Source of the DNA: Methylococcus sp.
Lineage (GTDB): Bacteria; Pseudomonadota; Gammaproteobacteria; Methylococcales; Methylococcaceae
Reading direction: 5' to 3'
Length of the DNA stretch: 64,000 nt
Assembly: GCA_028688525.1 (NCBI GenBank)
Contig: JAQTYA010000004.1
Coordinates: forward strand, 1-64,000
Below, in pieces: positions 9,715 to 19,505 of the stretch. How positions within the stretch are numbered: position 1 is the first letter of the stretch; each line of letters starts with the position of its first letter. The translations under genes and the position numbers were made by a program. The notes beneath the pieces are model-generated. The model did not search any database. It saw only the letters and a program-made list of their open reading frames with translations, and was not told the DNA's origin.

Positions 9715-10725
9715 GCCTTGGGGGGACGAGGGTTTCTGCGTTTTGATGCGGATCGAACGCTTGCGTTTGGTCCCGCCGGGTTTTGTCGGCTCGCCGTCGG
9801 TTTCCGGCGGCTTAAAGGACCAGTCTACCCTCGCGGCAGCGATGACGCCCATTCGCCGGCCGACCTGCACTCCGGGGGGGCCGGCGACCGCGCCGCCGAC
9901 CGCGCCGAGCACGGCAGTCGTCACGGCTTCGCCGGTATAGCTGCGGGTGACGTCTTCCAGCCATTCGCCCACGCCCGGCTTGGCGGGCACCTTCTTCTGC
10001 GCGGCGGTTGGAGCTTCGGAGTTTTCCCCCTGCACTTGTTCGCAAACCTCCGCTGCGGCTTTTTCGCCGGCCGCGCTGGCCACGGCTTCGCCGATCACGG
10101 AGCCCACCAATCCTCCCACGGGTCCGGCGACTACCACGCCGACGGCCGTGCCCGCGGCGATGCCTGCCGCTTCACCGGCCTTTTCCCCGGCCTTACGGGC
10201 GACGGCTTTGGTCACGTTGCCTAGGTGCTTCGCTGGACTCGCTTTGGGGTCGGCATCTTGCGGATGCAAGGCCACGTGGGTCAGATCGTAGCCCATCTTG
10301 GCGCCGACTGTCTGACCCGCGAAGGCGCCGATCTGGGCGCCCACTAGGGTCCCGCCGGGGCCGGCTACCGAGCCCAGGACCCCGCCGATCACGCCGCCAA
10401 TCGCTTCTCCAGCCGCCAGCCCGGCGACGGCTCCGCCGACAGCGGTCGGATCGACTTTTTCGCTTACGCTCTGGGCGGCTTGCTGAGTGGCCGTGACGGC
10501 GGGATGCAAAGCCGCAGCGGCTTTGTCGGCAGCCGACTGGGCGGCGCCGTGCACGGCTCTAGCGGCCTTTCCGCCGAGAGACGCGGCCTGGTCTGCCCAC
10601 TCGCTCAGGTTGGCGCCACTACGCCTGAGCCGTTTCCAAAATCCGCGTGGTTCGGAGTTGGGGGTGTCCGCGCCGCTTGTTTCTTCCGCACCATTCGTAA
10701 GGTTTGCAGCATCCTCGTTTTTCAC
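9709..10725 (-). CDS. Hypothetical protein rich in glycine-zipper (GxxxG) segments
   Basis: 338-aa ORF with repeated AGLAAGEAIGGVIGGVLGSVAGPGG-type stretches; stop codon abuts that of the convergent Na/Pi gene. Confidence 0.6.
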   Translation of the reverse strand: MKNEDAANLTNGAEETSGADTPNSEPRGFWKRLRRSGANLSEWADQAASLGGKAARAVHGAAQSAADKAAAALHPAVTATQQAAQSVSEKVDPTAVGGAVAGLAAGEAIGGVIGGVLGSVAGPGGTLVGAQIGAFAGQTVGAKMGYDLTHVALHPQDADPKASPAKHLGNVTKAVARKAGEKAGEAAGIAAGTAVGVVVAGPVGGLVGSVIGEAVASAAGEKAAAEVCEQVQGENSEAPTAAQKKVPAKPGVGEWLEDVTRSYTGEAVTTAVLGAVGGAVAGPPGVQVGRRMGVIAAARVDWSFKPPETDGEPTKPGGTKRKRSIRIKTQKPSSPQGS

Positions 10726-10812
10726 GACCGCGTCTCCGGATGTTGGGCATTGGGGCGTCGTTCAAGATAACGCAGCGACGATGACGGTTGTGAGGGCAAT
10801 GTTGGCGGCGCC

Positions 10813-11991
10813 TCAGCTTTCCCTGCTCGGCGGACGCGACCGCAAGGCCATGGCGATGAGAGGAAAAATTAGCACTGAGAGAATTCCGGCGCCGACCAAT
10901 GCCGTGGCGTTTTCGGGCAGCATCCGGCCGGTCGCTTTCCCGATCTCGGTGATGACGACGATCAGCGGCAGCGCAGTGGCTGAGTAAAACGCCAGCGCAT
11001 ACCGTTCTTTGGCGGGCAGTACCCGCCGATACAGCCATACGGGGATCCCCCGGACGACCAGCAGGAGCAGAAGGAATAATGGCACGCGGACCATTGCGCT
11101 GGCATTGGCAAACAAGCCTGCGACATCCATCTGGGCGCCGCTGGTGACGAAGAAAATGGGAATCAGAAAGCCGAATCCCAGAGCGTCAAGCTTATGGCGG
11201 AAAGATTCGGCCTCCGGCCCGCGGGCGACCAGGCCTACGAGGCTTCCGGCGGCGAAAGCTCCCAGCAGCAGGTCGAGGCCGAAGTTGTCGGCCAGCACGA
11301 CCGACCCTCCCAGCAGGAACATCGAGAATCTCACCGGCAGTTGGCTGCTGCTGTGCAAGCCGTGCGAGAGCGCCTCGATGATTTTGGGCGGACGCAGCCG
11401 CAGAGCCAATGCGGAACAGGCGACGGCAATCAGCACGAACGTCGCCAGCATCCCGGAGCGCAGCATGACGCTTTGGTCCCCGGTTAGAATCAAGGAAAAC
11501 AATATGATGGGACCAAATTCCCCGATAGCGCCGGCGCCGAGGAGAAAGCGTCCGAATTCGGAATTGAGTTCTCCGGCGTCCCTCAGAATGGGCAACAAAG
11601 TGCCGATGGCTGTCGTGCTGAGCGCTACGGCAACCAGCAACGGATCGGAAACGATGCCAGCCGCTTGGAAAGCATAAGCCAGCGACAATGCCACGGCGAT
11701 GGAAATCAGCCATCCTGCCGCGCCCAAATTGAGCGAAGGGCCGCGGAGCGAAGCAAAATCGAGTTCCATTCCCGCAAGAAAGAACAGGAACGACATGCCC
11801 AGCGCGGAAAGCGTCCGGATGCTGCCTTCGACGGCGATCAGGTCTAAGACCTGGGGCCCGACAACAACGCCGAGCAGGATCTCCAGCACCACCAGGGGCA
11901 GGCGCAGCTTGATCGGCAGTTCGTTGAACAGCGGTGCAATGGCTGCAACGAACAGGATCACCAGGAGGGCATGAGGATGGGTAATCTGCAT
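10813..11991 (-). CDS. Cation:proton antiporter (Kef/CPA2 type)
   Basis: 392 aa, multi-TM; LRLPLVVLEILLGVVVGPQVL, FLFFLAGMELDF, TTAIGTLLPILRDAGEL. Confidence 0.85.
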   Translation of the reverse strand: MQITHPHALLVILFVAAIAPLFNELPIKLRLPLVVLEILLGVVVGPQVLDLIAVEGSIRTLSALGMSFLFFLAGMELDFASLRGPSLNLGAAGWLISIAVALSLAYAFQAAGIVSDPLLVAVALSTTAIGTLLPILRDAGELNSEFGRFLLGAGAIGEFGPIILFSLILTGDQSVMLRSGMLATFVLIAVACSALALRLRPPKIIEALSHGLHSSSQLPVRFSMFLLGGSVVLADNFGLDLLLGAFAAGSLVGLVARGPEAESFRHKLDALGFGFLIPIFFVTSGAQMDVAGLFANASAMVRVPLFLLLLLVVRGIPVWLYRRVLPAKERYALAFYSATALPLIVVITEIGKATGRMLPENATALVGAGILSVLIFPLIAMALRSRPPSRES

Positions 11992-12038
11992 CTTGGCGAT
12001 TTTTCAATTTTGTCTGGATCGAAGCCGACAACGATGGT

Positions 12039-12617
12039 TCAGAACGGATTAAACATCTTTGGAATCTCGCGCTGGGTATTCGACGGTTTGGCTCCGGCGT
12101 CCTCCGGTACCGCGGGCAACGGCGATGGATATGCCGAGGGGGACGCTGTCGGTTCGGGTGTCGGTTGAGCGGGTGGTGCCGTCTTCTCGGCTTGGGGCGA
12201 ATCAGCCCGGGGGGCTGGCGTCCCCGGCGGTGTACCCGGCTCGGAATCGGCGTGCTGCGGAGGGAGCCGCCAGATCAGTTTGGCGTTGTCGACCCATCCC
12301 TCAAGTTTGCTTTGGGGCGCACTGACGTAAGCGTATCCGTGTTCAATTCGCGTGCGGGATACTTTTTCGTGTAGCGCCAGTCGGCCAAGGATGGCCGAGT
12401 TACCGGAAGAGTCGGAATGAACTGCAAGGTTTTGGACGGCCGAATAGTAGACCTGGCTGGACTCGGAAATGCTTGATTGCGCAGAGCCCTCGAACCAATC
12501 GTTCAGTCCCTGACGGGTGCCCGTACATCCGCCTAGCGGCACGGTGAGAGTAGTAGAGAGGACCATGCGAAAAATCGTCACGCGCTTCATTGCTTGGAGG
12601 ACAAATTTCAAATTCAT
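12039..12617 (-). CDS. SH3-domain-like lipoprotein with Pro-rich C-terminus
   Basis: Lipobox-like LGGC after hydrophobic segment; SH3-like LAVHSDSSGNSAILGRLALHEKVSRTRIEHGYAYVS...GWVDNAKL; start could also be 12590. Confidence 0.6.
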   Translation of the reverse strand: MNLKFVLQAMKRVTIFRMVLSTTLTVPLGGCTGTRQGLNDWFEGSAQSSISESSQVYYSAVQNLAVHSDSSGNSAILGRLALHEKVSRTRIEHGYAYVSAPQSKLEGWVDNAKLIWRLPPQHADSEPGTPPGTPAPRADSPQAEKTAPPAQPTPEPTASPSAYPSPLPAVPEDAGAKPSNTQREIPKMFNPF

Positions 12618-12799
12618 AAGGGTTTGCGAACAAAATCGGCCAGGAGCGTGCCTCTGCGATGCGGTATTGTCAACCGTCGAGAATGCCTGCAAGCGGACAT
12701 GCCAGGGGTGACTCGTTCGGCGCATTCTGCTTCGCTGCTTTCTCTGGGCATGTCATGGACTGCGCATATTTTGAGACATTTCCAACTTGCCAACGTGGG

Positions 12800-13490
12800 C
12801 TATTGCACCACCTGATTGAATATCGCGCTAACACTACCCTGATTTTTCTTATTGCCGTTGTAAGTGGCGGTCATAGGGTGGGTGCCGACCTGCAGTTTTG
12901 ACGTGGTGAAGCGGGCACGGTGGTGGGCATTCAGGCTGATGATCGCGCGTACCTGGGTACCGTCTCTAAATGTCACGGTTCCCTTCGGTTTGTTGCCGGT
13001 GACGGTCGCTGTGAAGGTGACCGATTGGCCCTGGGAAGAAGGGTTACGGCTTGATATCAGGCTTGTAGACGTCGGCGTTTCGGCGAGCGTGATCCGGAAA
13101 ATCGTGCCCTGACCTAATGGGCCTTCTTTGAGGGTCGTGCCGTACAGTTGACCGTCGTAGCCTTGAATCAGTCCGCTATAGGGTTGCGTGCCGTTGACCG
13201 TTTCGAAATGATGTAGAACGGTGTAGCGCCTACCGTCCGGGGTCGACGCGAACGCCGTGCCGGATTCGTGTTTACCGCCCCCGGATGTGGTGCCGTACAG
13301 GCGGCCATCGGTGCCCCGGATCAGTGGACTGGCGGAATACTGGGCGCCCAGGGCTTGTATTACCTCAAAGCTGGATGCCGCCTGATTCGCGTAACTCCGC
13401 AGCGGTTGTCAGCAAGCCGAGCAGTACGATGCTGCTCAGCAGGAGCATCCAACGGCCCTGCGAGCCGTATGAGAAAAATGAGCGGTCCAT
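12800..13490 (-). pseudogene. Frameshifted remnant of a GloVer-type tandem-repeat protein with one Ig-like repeat domain
   Basis: Manual translation: signal-like MDRSFFSYGSQGRWMLLLSSIVLLGLLTTAAEL in one frame; body SSFEVIQALGAQYSASPLIRGTDGRLYGTTSGGGKHESGTAF...GLIQGYDGQLYGTTLKEGPLGQGTIFRI...TSLISSRNPSSQGQSVTFTATVTG...GTHPMTATYNGNKKNQGSVSAIFNQVVQ* in the +1 frame; absent from the ORF track. Confidence 0.7.
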
Positions 13491-13711
13491 GGCAGTTATC
13501 CGGGCACAGAAAAAATTACAGTTCTAAGAGACCGCTCTGGCGGCCACGGAGGAAATATCTAGAATCAGGCAGCGACAAGCTTGGCGCATAAGGTCAGCCC
13601 CGAAATAGCATTCTAGCCGCGGCAGGGTATTGCCGGCTTCCAGAACCGCTGGAGGTCGGGTTAAGACGTGCGCGGAGTATAACTTGCTCTGGGAATGACG
13701 ATAAGGCGTTC

Positions 13712-14131
13712 CTAGCGGTTCCAGCAGTCCGCTACCGAACCCGTGCCGGATTTACCTTTTACCCCCAGAGCATTAAGGGTCAGATTCCCACAGACCGCAT
13801 CGGTATGCGGACTCTGAGGTGCGGCTTGCAGCGTGAAGGTGGTGGTGTCGGCGGTAGTGACGGAGATCGCGTAATGGCCTTCGTCCGATTTACCGCCCGA
13901 GGCAAATCCCAGTTTGGTTACATCGCTAGTGTAAGTCTTGTTATCCGAGAAGTACTGTTCCTCCCGCGCCGCAGCCCGTAGCAGGGCGGCTTTGCCGTCG
14001 GCGCGGCGGGTTCGGATGATGTATTCCTTGTAAGACGGATAGGCAATGGCGGCGAGAATGCCGATGATGGCTACCGTGATCATCAGCTCGATCAGGGTAA
14101 ATCCTTTCCTGTTCCGTGGTATTCCTGCCAT
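13712..14131 (-). CDS. pilE: Type IV pilin, PilE-like minor pilin
   Basis: [29 protein letters not shown] prepilin N-terminus; C-terminal Cys pair. Confidence 0.9.
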   Translation of the reverse strand: MAGIPRNRKGFTLIELMITVAIIGILAAIAYPSYKEYIIRTRRADGKAALLRAAAREEQYFSDNKTYTSDVTKLGFASGGKSDEGHYAISVTTADTTTFTLQAAPQSPHTDAVCGNLTLNALGVKGKSGTGSVADCWNR

Positions 14132-14137
14132 CGCCGC

Positions 14138-17100
14138 TTACTCCTTTTCGTACCAGTAGAGCCGGCTGACGCCGGATTTGCCGACGGGTTTGGACAGCTC
14201 GGTGTTCGGCGGCAAGTTGCCGGCGGTGATGTAGATATGGCCATCGACCGCGACCGTGACCGGGTCGCTGGGCAGGCCCTTGCCGGTGACCACAGAGCGT
14301 TCCGCCGCGTCGGTCGTGGTGTTGAAGTTGAAGATGCCGGAAGCATCCTTGAGGCTGATCACATAAGTCAGCGATTCGCCTTCCTGCGGGCCGCACTGTC
14401 CGGAAACCGTGCCGCCTTGCGGCGAGTAAGTGCTGAAATAGATGGAACCGTTGTAGGTCAGCGGACTGGAGAGCACTTTTTCGCCGCTGGCCGAGCTGCC
14501 GATGTTGATGTACCAGCCGGACTTGTCGGCGGTTACGCTGGTCGAACTGGTTAGGTTGTCGAGGTCGGTCACGGTCTTGGCCGAGCCGGTGGGAGGCGAT
14601 CCGGTGGCGGTATACGTGTCCTTGAACAGGTAGAACTGGTTCTGGACGTTGGTATCGAGCGGATGCTCGCGGTCGCCGGAGCCGATCACCACCGCATCGA
14701 AGCGGATACCGCCCTGGCTGGCGGGAACGAAGTCGGGGCGGTGGAAGAAACGCCGGTCGGCTTGACCGGCATGGCGGCCCACCGAGAGCACGGGGGTGAG
14801 GCTCCAATGCGCCGGATCGTTATAGACAGCGGTTCCGCTCTCGTTGACATAACCGAGGTCTGCGCGCCAGAGCACGCCTCCGGTATCGCCGACATATAGC
14901 CGGTCGACCGAGCCGTTGTCGTCGGTATCGATAGCGGCGACCTTGGAAGGAATGCTGTCGAGCAGCCCGGAATGCTGATAAACCGTCCCCGAGCCGCCGG
15001 CACCGCCGCTCTGCACCGCCTTCCAGACCAGAGCGCCGGTTTTGGCGTCCACGATATATATGGCGTTGCCTTGGGTGTCGTCGGTTCCGGTGGCTCCGTT
15101 CTTCGCGTTATCCGTGCTGGAGGCGTCCTTGTTGGTGCTGTAGCCGCCGCCGAAAATGAGCACGGGTTTGCGGCCTCCGCCCCAGTCCAGCTTGGCAATC
15201 GTGGGATCGGAAAAGCTGTAGCCGAGTTCGGTGAAATTGCCGCTGGCATCGTTTTTTTCGATGGTCCAGAGCATTTTGGGCGAGTCTGGATTGGTAATGT
15301 CCAGCGCGTAATAACCTTTGCCGCCCCTGCGCATTCCGATGTAGGCGATGACCTGGTCGGTGTTGTTCACGGTACCGTCGCCGTTGGCGTCGTTGACGTA
15401 GACCGCCGCGGTGCCGTCGAGTCCGTAAACGTGCGGAGTCGCCGCGCCGTTGTCGGATAGCGGTTTAAGGTTGCCGAGCAGTTTGCGCGGCATGAAAGCC
15501 CAGTCTTCCGCGCCGCTGGGCGATTCGGTGGTAGTGCTGCCGGAAGCGGAATTACGGAACATGTGCAGGTAGCCGTCGTTGCCGGAAACCAGGATTCTGA
15601 CGTCCTGTACGCCCGTCGAATAGCCGGTTCGAGCGCCGTAGTTGACCGGTACGGCGGCGGAATGCAAGGGATCGCCCATCAGCCATTTGCGCTTGGCCTG
15701 ATTGGCCGGCGATGCCCAGGGATGAACCTCGGTGTAGTCGCCGTCGCCGTCTTCGTCGTTAGCATCCTGGCCTCGAGCGAACTTGAGCAGCTTCACGGCT
15801 GCGGTTTGGTCGTCGCTGTTCGCCGTGCTGTACGATTCCGCGCTGGTCCAGGTGTCCGTTCCGGTGGCGCCGTTCAACTTCAGCGTGTTCCAGACCGAGG
15901 TGGCGGTCGAGCTATCGGCATTCAAATCCCTCAATGTCGCGGCGGTCCCATTGCTGAGGCTGTCCGGCTCGGTGTAGAGCTGACGGGCTCCGGTAGTAGT
16001 GTTGCTGTCGCCGGGCAAGCCGCTGAGAAAGCCCGGAGTTTTCTGGCCGCCGCCGCCGCGTCCGACGCTGCGTCCGTCTTTTCCAACGATCTCGCCGATG
16101 CTGGTATTGGCGTAGGTCTGCACGTCGAAGCCGGAGGACCGGGTCCAGAAGGTGAGCGCTCCGTGTTTGATTCGGCCGTCGGTGCTGGAAATGGCCTCGA
16201 TCGCCGGACTCGACGCGTCCATGACTTGTAGACGGTAGGTGGTGGCGTCGGTCGCCAGCTTGAGCCGTTTCAGGTTGCCGTTCCAGCGCGGCGCCTGCTC
16301 GGGCTGGAAAATCGAGAAGAAGGCATGGTGCAGCGACTCGGTGCGGTTGAACACGTTGACCGGCGATGCCGCCGAGACGAAGGTGGTGCTGACGCTGAGC
16401 ACATCTTTGAAAATCCGTTTGAGCGAGGCGATCAGCAAGCTTGGATCGGAACTCAGTTCCAAGGCGGCATTGGTGCCCCCGGCGGTAGCATAACCGTTGG
16501 TCGTCGTGTTGATGTGCGAAGAGTCGACGAAGAAGTAGGACGTGACGTTTTGCACGTCCTCCAGATTGCCGGCGCTGCCGTAGGTGCCGTCGGCGAGGTC
16601 GGCATCCCGCATCCAGCGGATGACGTTGGCGAAGGCGCTGTTGCTGGTGCCGGGCCTCAGGCCGTTCATGCCTCCTGAGGCCTTGGAGTCGTCGATCCAA
16701 TTGTCGGAGTTGTTATCCCTATTGGAGACCTGGAACATGAAGTTGACCATGAACACCTTGGAGCAGTTGTCTACCAAGGGGCTGACATAGTTGCCGCCGT
16801 TCTCGATCGTTCCGTCCCACTGGAGCTGCGTGTCGTCGAATGGGGTGCCCGGATTGTCTACGTTCAGGTTGTCGTTGCTGTTGCCGTCTCCGTAGTCTTG
16901 CCAGCCCTTGTGGCCGTTGAATATGCCCTGTCCGGTCAGGTAGCGGAACAGCTCGAAGTACAGCTCCTTGCCCTGGAAATCATGCGCGGTGTTGCCTTGA
17001 GGTACGGGAATATGGGAAAGCGCGTTGTGGAAGCGCGCTTTGTCGGTGCTGAATCCGGACAGTACGTAGGCACCGTTGCTGCATTGGCCACTGGGGCCGG

Positions 17101-17566
17101 CACCGCACTGACCGCCGGTGGTGTCGCTATGGTTGATCATCAAGCCCACCTTCACGTCGGCGAGTTCTGTGCCGAGATCGTCCATGGTCTTGCGCAGGGC
17201 GGCGCGGATGAGGTCGAAAAAGGTGACAGTGCCGCTGCCGGGGAGGTAGGTCGTTCCCGAACTGGGCGAAACGGTCGTTCTCAAGGAGCTGCAATCGTTG
17301 CCGGGCTCATGGTCGTCGTCGCCTTCACCCTCGTGGTCGTCATCGCCGCTCAGAGGGAGGAGGCTGTCGTCATGGTACTCGTCGTCGTCCTCGCTGCCCT
17401 GGCATACGGTAGCGCCGAGGTTGCTGCGGTAGTCCAGACTGAACATCACCAGCGGTTTTCCGCCCAGCGAGCCGCCACCGGCGAAATAGATGTCGGTGTC
17501 GTCCGCCCGGCTCGCGCAGAAGGGGACGGCGATCGACAGTGCTGCGATTACGGGTTTTAGTTTCAT
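14138..17566 (-). CDS. pilY1: Type IV pilus assembly/adhesin protein PilY1
   Basis: 1142 aa; signal peptide, PilY1 beta-propeller (GNDGYLHMFRNSASG, YIGMRRGGKGYYALDITNP, WRADLG), Ca-binding-like DTDDNGSVDRLYVGD; located among minor pilins. Confidence 0.92.
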   Translation of the reverse strand: MKLKPVIAALSIAVPFCASRADDTDIYFAGGGSLGGKPLVMFSLDYRSNLGATVCQGSEDDDEYHDDSLLPLSGDDDHEGEGDDDHEPGNDCSSLRTTVSPSSGTTYLPGSGTVTFFDLIRAALRKTMDDLGTELADVKVGLMINHSDTTGGQCGAGPSGQCSNGAYVLSGFSTDKARFHNALSHIPVPQGNTAHDFQGKELYFELFRYLTGQGIFNGHKGWQDYGDGNSNDNLNVDNPGTPFDDTQLQWDGTIENGGNYVSPLVDNCSKVFMVNFMFQVSNRDNNSDNWIDDSKASGGMNGLRPGTSNSAFANVIRWMRDADLADGTYGSAGNLEDVQNVTSYFFVDSSHINTTTNGYATAGGTNAALELSSDPSLLIASLKRIFKDVLSVSTTFVSAASPVNVFNRTESLHHAFFSIFQPEQAPRWNGNLKRLKLATDATTYRLQVMDASSPAIEAISSTDGRIKHGALTFWTRSSGFDVQTYANTSIGEIVGKDGRSVGRGGGGQKTPGFLSGLPGDSNTTTGARQLYTEPDSLSNGTAATLRDLNADSSTATSVWNTLKLNGATGTDTWTSAESYSTANSDDQTAAVKLLKFARGQDANDEDGDGDYTEVHPWASPANQAKRKWLMGDPLHSAAVPVNYGARTGYSTGVQDVRILVSGNDGYLHMFRNSASGSTTTESPSGAEDWAFMPRKLLGNLKPLSDNGAATPHVYGLDGTAAVYVNDANGDGTVNNTDQVIAYIGMRRGGKGYYALDITNPDSPKMLWTIEKNDASGNFTELGYSFSDPTIAKLDWGGGRKPVLIFGGGYSTNKDASSTDNAKNGATGTDDTQGNAIYIVDAKTGALVWKAVQSGGAGGSGTVYQHSGLLDSIPSKVAAIDTDDNGSVDRLYVGDTGGVLWRADLGYVNESGTAVYNDPAHWSLTPVLSVGRHAGQADRRFFHRPDFVPASQGGIRFDAVVIGSGDREHPLDTNVQNQFYLFKDTYTATGSPPTGSAKTVTDLDNLTSSTSVTADKSGWYINIGSSASGEKVLSSPLTYNGSIYFSTYSPQGGTVSGQCGPQEGESLTYVISLKDASGIFNFNTTTDAAERSVVTGKGLPSDPVTVAVDGHIYITAGNLPPNTELSKPVGKSGVSRLYWYEKE

Positions 17567-17677
17567 CGTGATTCTCCAGATTGAATGTCTGGCCTTATTC
17601 AGCCCGTCCGGCGCATGCGCCGGGCGGAAGTCTTCTGATTTGGTGACCTAGCCGTCGCGATCGAAGTGGGGCGGCCT

Positions 17678-18370
17678 TCATGCGTCGCTGCCGTCCTCGC
17701 CCTCCTGCCCGTCGTCATACTCCCCTTCATGTTCGCCTTCATGCTCCCCGTCGTGCCCATCGTCGTACTCGCCTTCATGTTCGCCATCGTGCCCATCGTC
17801 GCCAGAGGGCGTTGCGGTCGGCGCGGGGCTCGGGGTCGGTTCGGCTACATCCCTCTCGTAGTGCACCGTGCCGGTAGACACGATGGTGCCGCGAACCGCC
17901 GAAATCACGCCGACATGGGTGGCATCTGATGCGGTGCTGGATGTCGTGCCGTCGTAATCGCTTTCGATGACGCGCTCGAAGACCTTGTTGCTCTCCGAGC
18001 CCATCGAGGAGCCGAACGCGACGGCGGTACGAACGCGGATGTGGACGGGCGGAGTAAGCAGGGGCGAGGGCAGGCTGGGCAGAGCCTGGCTGCCGCAGGA
18101 TTTGTTGTATTTGCTGGGGTAGCTCGCGGTACAGCGTGCGCTGCTGCCCATGTCGTCCAGATTGAGATTCAGCGCTTCCGCCGCCACATAGTCGGATGCA
18201 GCCTGGGCTTGCTGAAAGCCGTTGATGCGGGCTTCGGCATTGCGCGCCATACGGATGCCGGTACTGCTCGATTGGATGGCGGCGACGCCCAGCACCGTAA
18301 GCACGATAGTGAACAGCATGCCGATGACTAAAGCTGCACCCCTTTGCGATCCCAGCTTTGCCAGAGACAT
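17678..18370 (-). CDS. pilX: Type IV pilus assembly protein PilX with acidic/His-rich C-terminal tail
   Basis: QRGAALVIGMLFTIVLTVLGVAAIQSSSTGIRMARNAEAR; C-terminal GHDGEHEGEYDDGHDGEHEGEHEGEYDDG. Confidence 0.88.
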   Translation of the reverse strand: MSLAKLGSQRGAALVIGMLFTIVLTVLGVAAIQSSSTGIRMARNAEARINGFQQAQAASDYVAAEALNLNLDDMGSSARCTASYPSKYNKSCGSQALPSLPSPLLTPPVHIRVRTAVAFGSSMGSESNKVFERVIESDYDGTTSSTASDATHVGVISAVRGTIVSTGTVHYERDVAEPTPSPAPTATPSGDDGHDGEHEGEYDDGHDGEHEGEHEGEYDDGQEGEDGSDA

Positions 18371-18394
18371 TGCCGCCCCTCCTTACAAATCCGG

Positions 18395-19504
18395 TCAGTG
18401 ATATTGCTGGTTGCGCAATTGCACCGTGGTTGTGAACACCTTGCGCCTGAAATGGTCGTTGTATGCACGGGTCACTGCAGCGTCGCCCGTGCCGAACGTA
18501 TAGGTCTTGTTGTCAGTGTAGCTCGAATCGGCTTCCGCGCTACGGACCAGGACATGAATGCGGGCGCTGATGGCGCAGTCGAGCTCGTTGGGGTTGGCGG
18601 CAAGGATGTCGGAGAGCTCTGAAGGTGACGGGTAGATGTCCGGAACACCGTCTATTTCGCTTAGTCCGCAAGTAAGGTTAGACCTATCGTTGTCGTCGAT
18701 GCCGAATTCGATATGGAAGTATTCGATGCCTTCTGCCAGATCGCCAGACTCGTCTTCGATTTTCGGTACCTTCTCTCCATCGCTAGTCTGTCTCGTCAGT
18801 GTTTTCCGCGTGAGGCGGGGGATGCAGCGTCCCTCGTTCGGTTTGGCCGCGCAGCTTGTAGCGCTGAGTTCGGTATGGACGTAATAGATATGCACCAAAT
18901 ATCTCCAGTAGGGTGCAGCGGTAGCGGACACGGGACAGTCCGGTAGGTCGGCCCCTTTAACGAGCTTGCCGGTGGCGCCGGTAGTCTGAAGATAGACAAG
19001 ACCGGTGAGGTCGTCGCCCGCGGCGCGACAATAGAGTGGATTGCCTTCGACATGCTGAAGCGATAGTACGTGGGTGCCTGCCTTGACGTAGTCGGCCGCT
19101 ACGAAACAGTTCAAGTCCGAGAGCCCCGCGGGTGCTTCGCTGGCCGATGGCGCAACTAGATACTGGAGCGTGGGATGCGATGTGGTTTGCGTCGTCGATG
19201 GCACCGCCCAATTGGTTCCGCAATCGCTCTGGACAGAAATCGTGGCTGAGGGACGGCAGTTGGCCAGATTGCTGCAATCGGCTGAGCCCCAGAATCCGGC
19301 TGCCGCCACGTCGCTGGCCAGAAGATTGAGTGCATAGCGCCCGTTTTCCTGCATCTGGGCATACTGTTCGTTTTGCCGGTAATTGGTTTTGTGCTGCACG
19401 AATAGTGAGCCGATGGCGCCGACTACCATCAGTCCCAAGACCATGGCGATCATGAGTTCGATCGCGGAAAACCCGTTCTGGCGGCTTGCTTCGTTTGCGT
19501 TCAT
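18395..19504 (-). CDS. pilW: Type IV pilus assembly protein PilW
   Basis: QNGFSAIELMIAMVLGLMVVGAIGSLFVQHKTNYRQNEQYAQMQENGRYALNLLASDVAAAGFWG; start at internal ATG (track start 19717). Confidence 0.9.
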   Translation of the reverse strand: MNANEASRQNGFSAIELMIAMVLGLMVVGAIGSLFVQHKTNYRQNEQYAQMQENGRYALNLLASDVAAAGFWGSADCSNLANCRPSATISVQSDCGTNWAVPSTTQTTSHPTLQYLVAPSASEAPAGLSDLNCFVAADYVKAGTHVLSLQHVEGNPLYCRAAGDDLTGLVYLQTTGATGKLVKGADLPDCPVSATAAPYWRYLVHIYYVHTELSATSCAAKPNEGRCIPRLTRKTLTRQTSDGEKVPKIEDESGDLAEGIEYFHIEFGIDDNDRSNLTCGLSEIDGVPDIYPSPSELSDILAANPNELDCAISARIHVLVRSAEADSSYTDNKTYTFGTGDAAVTRAYNDHFRRKVFTTTVQLRNQQYH

Positions 19505-19505
19505 G

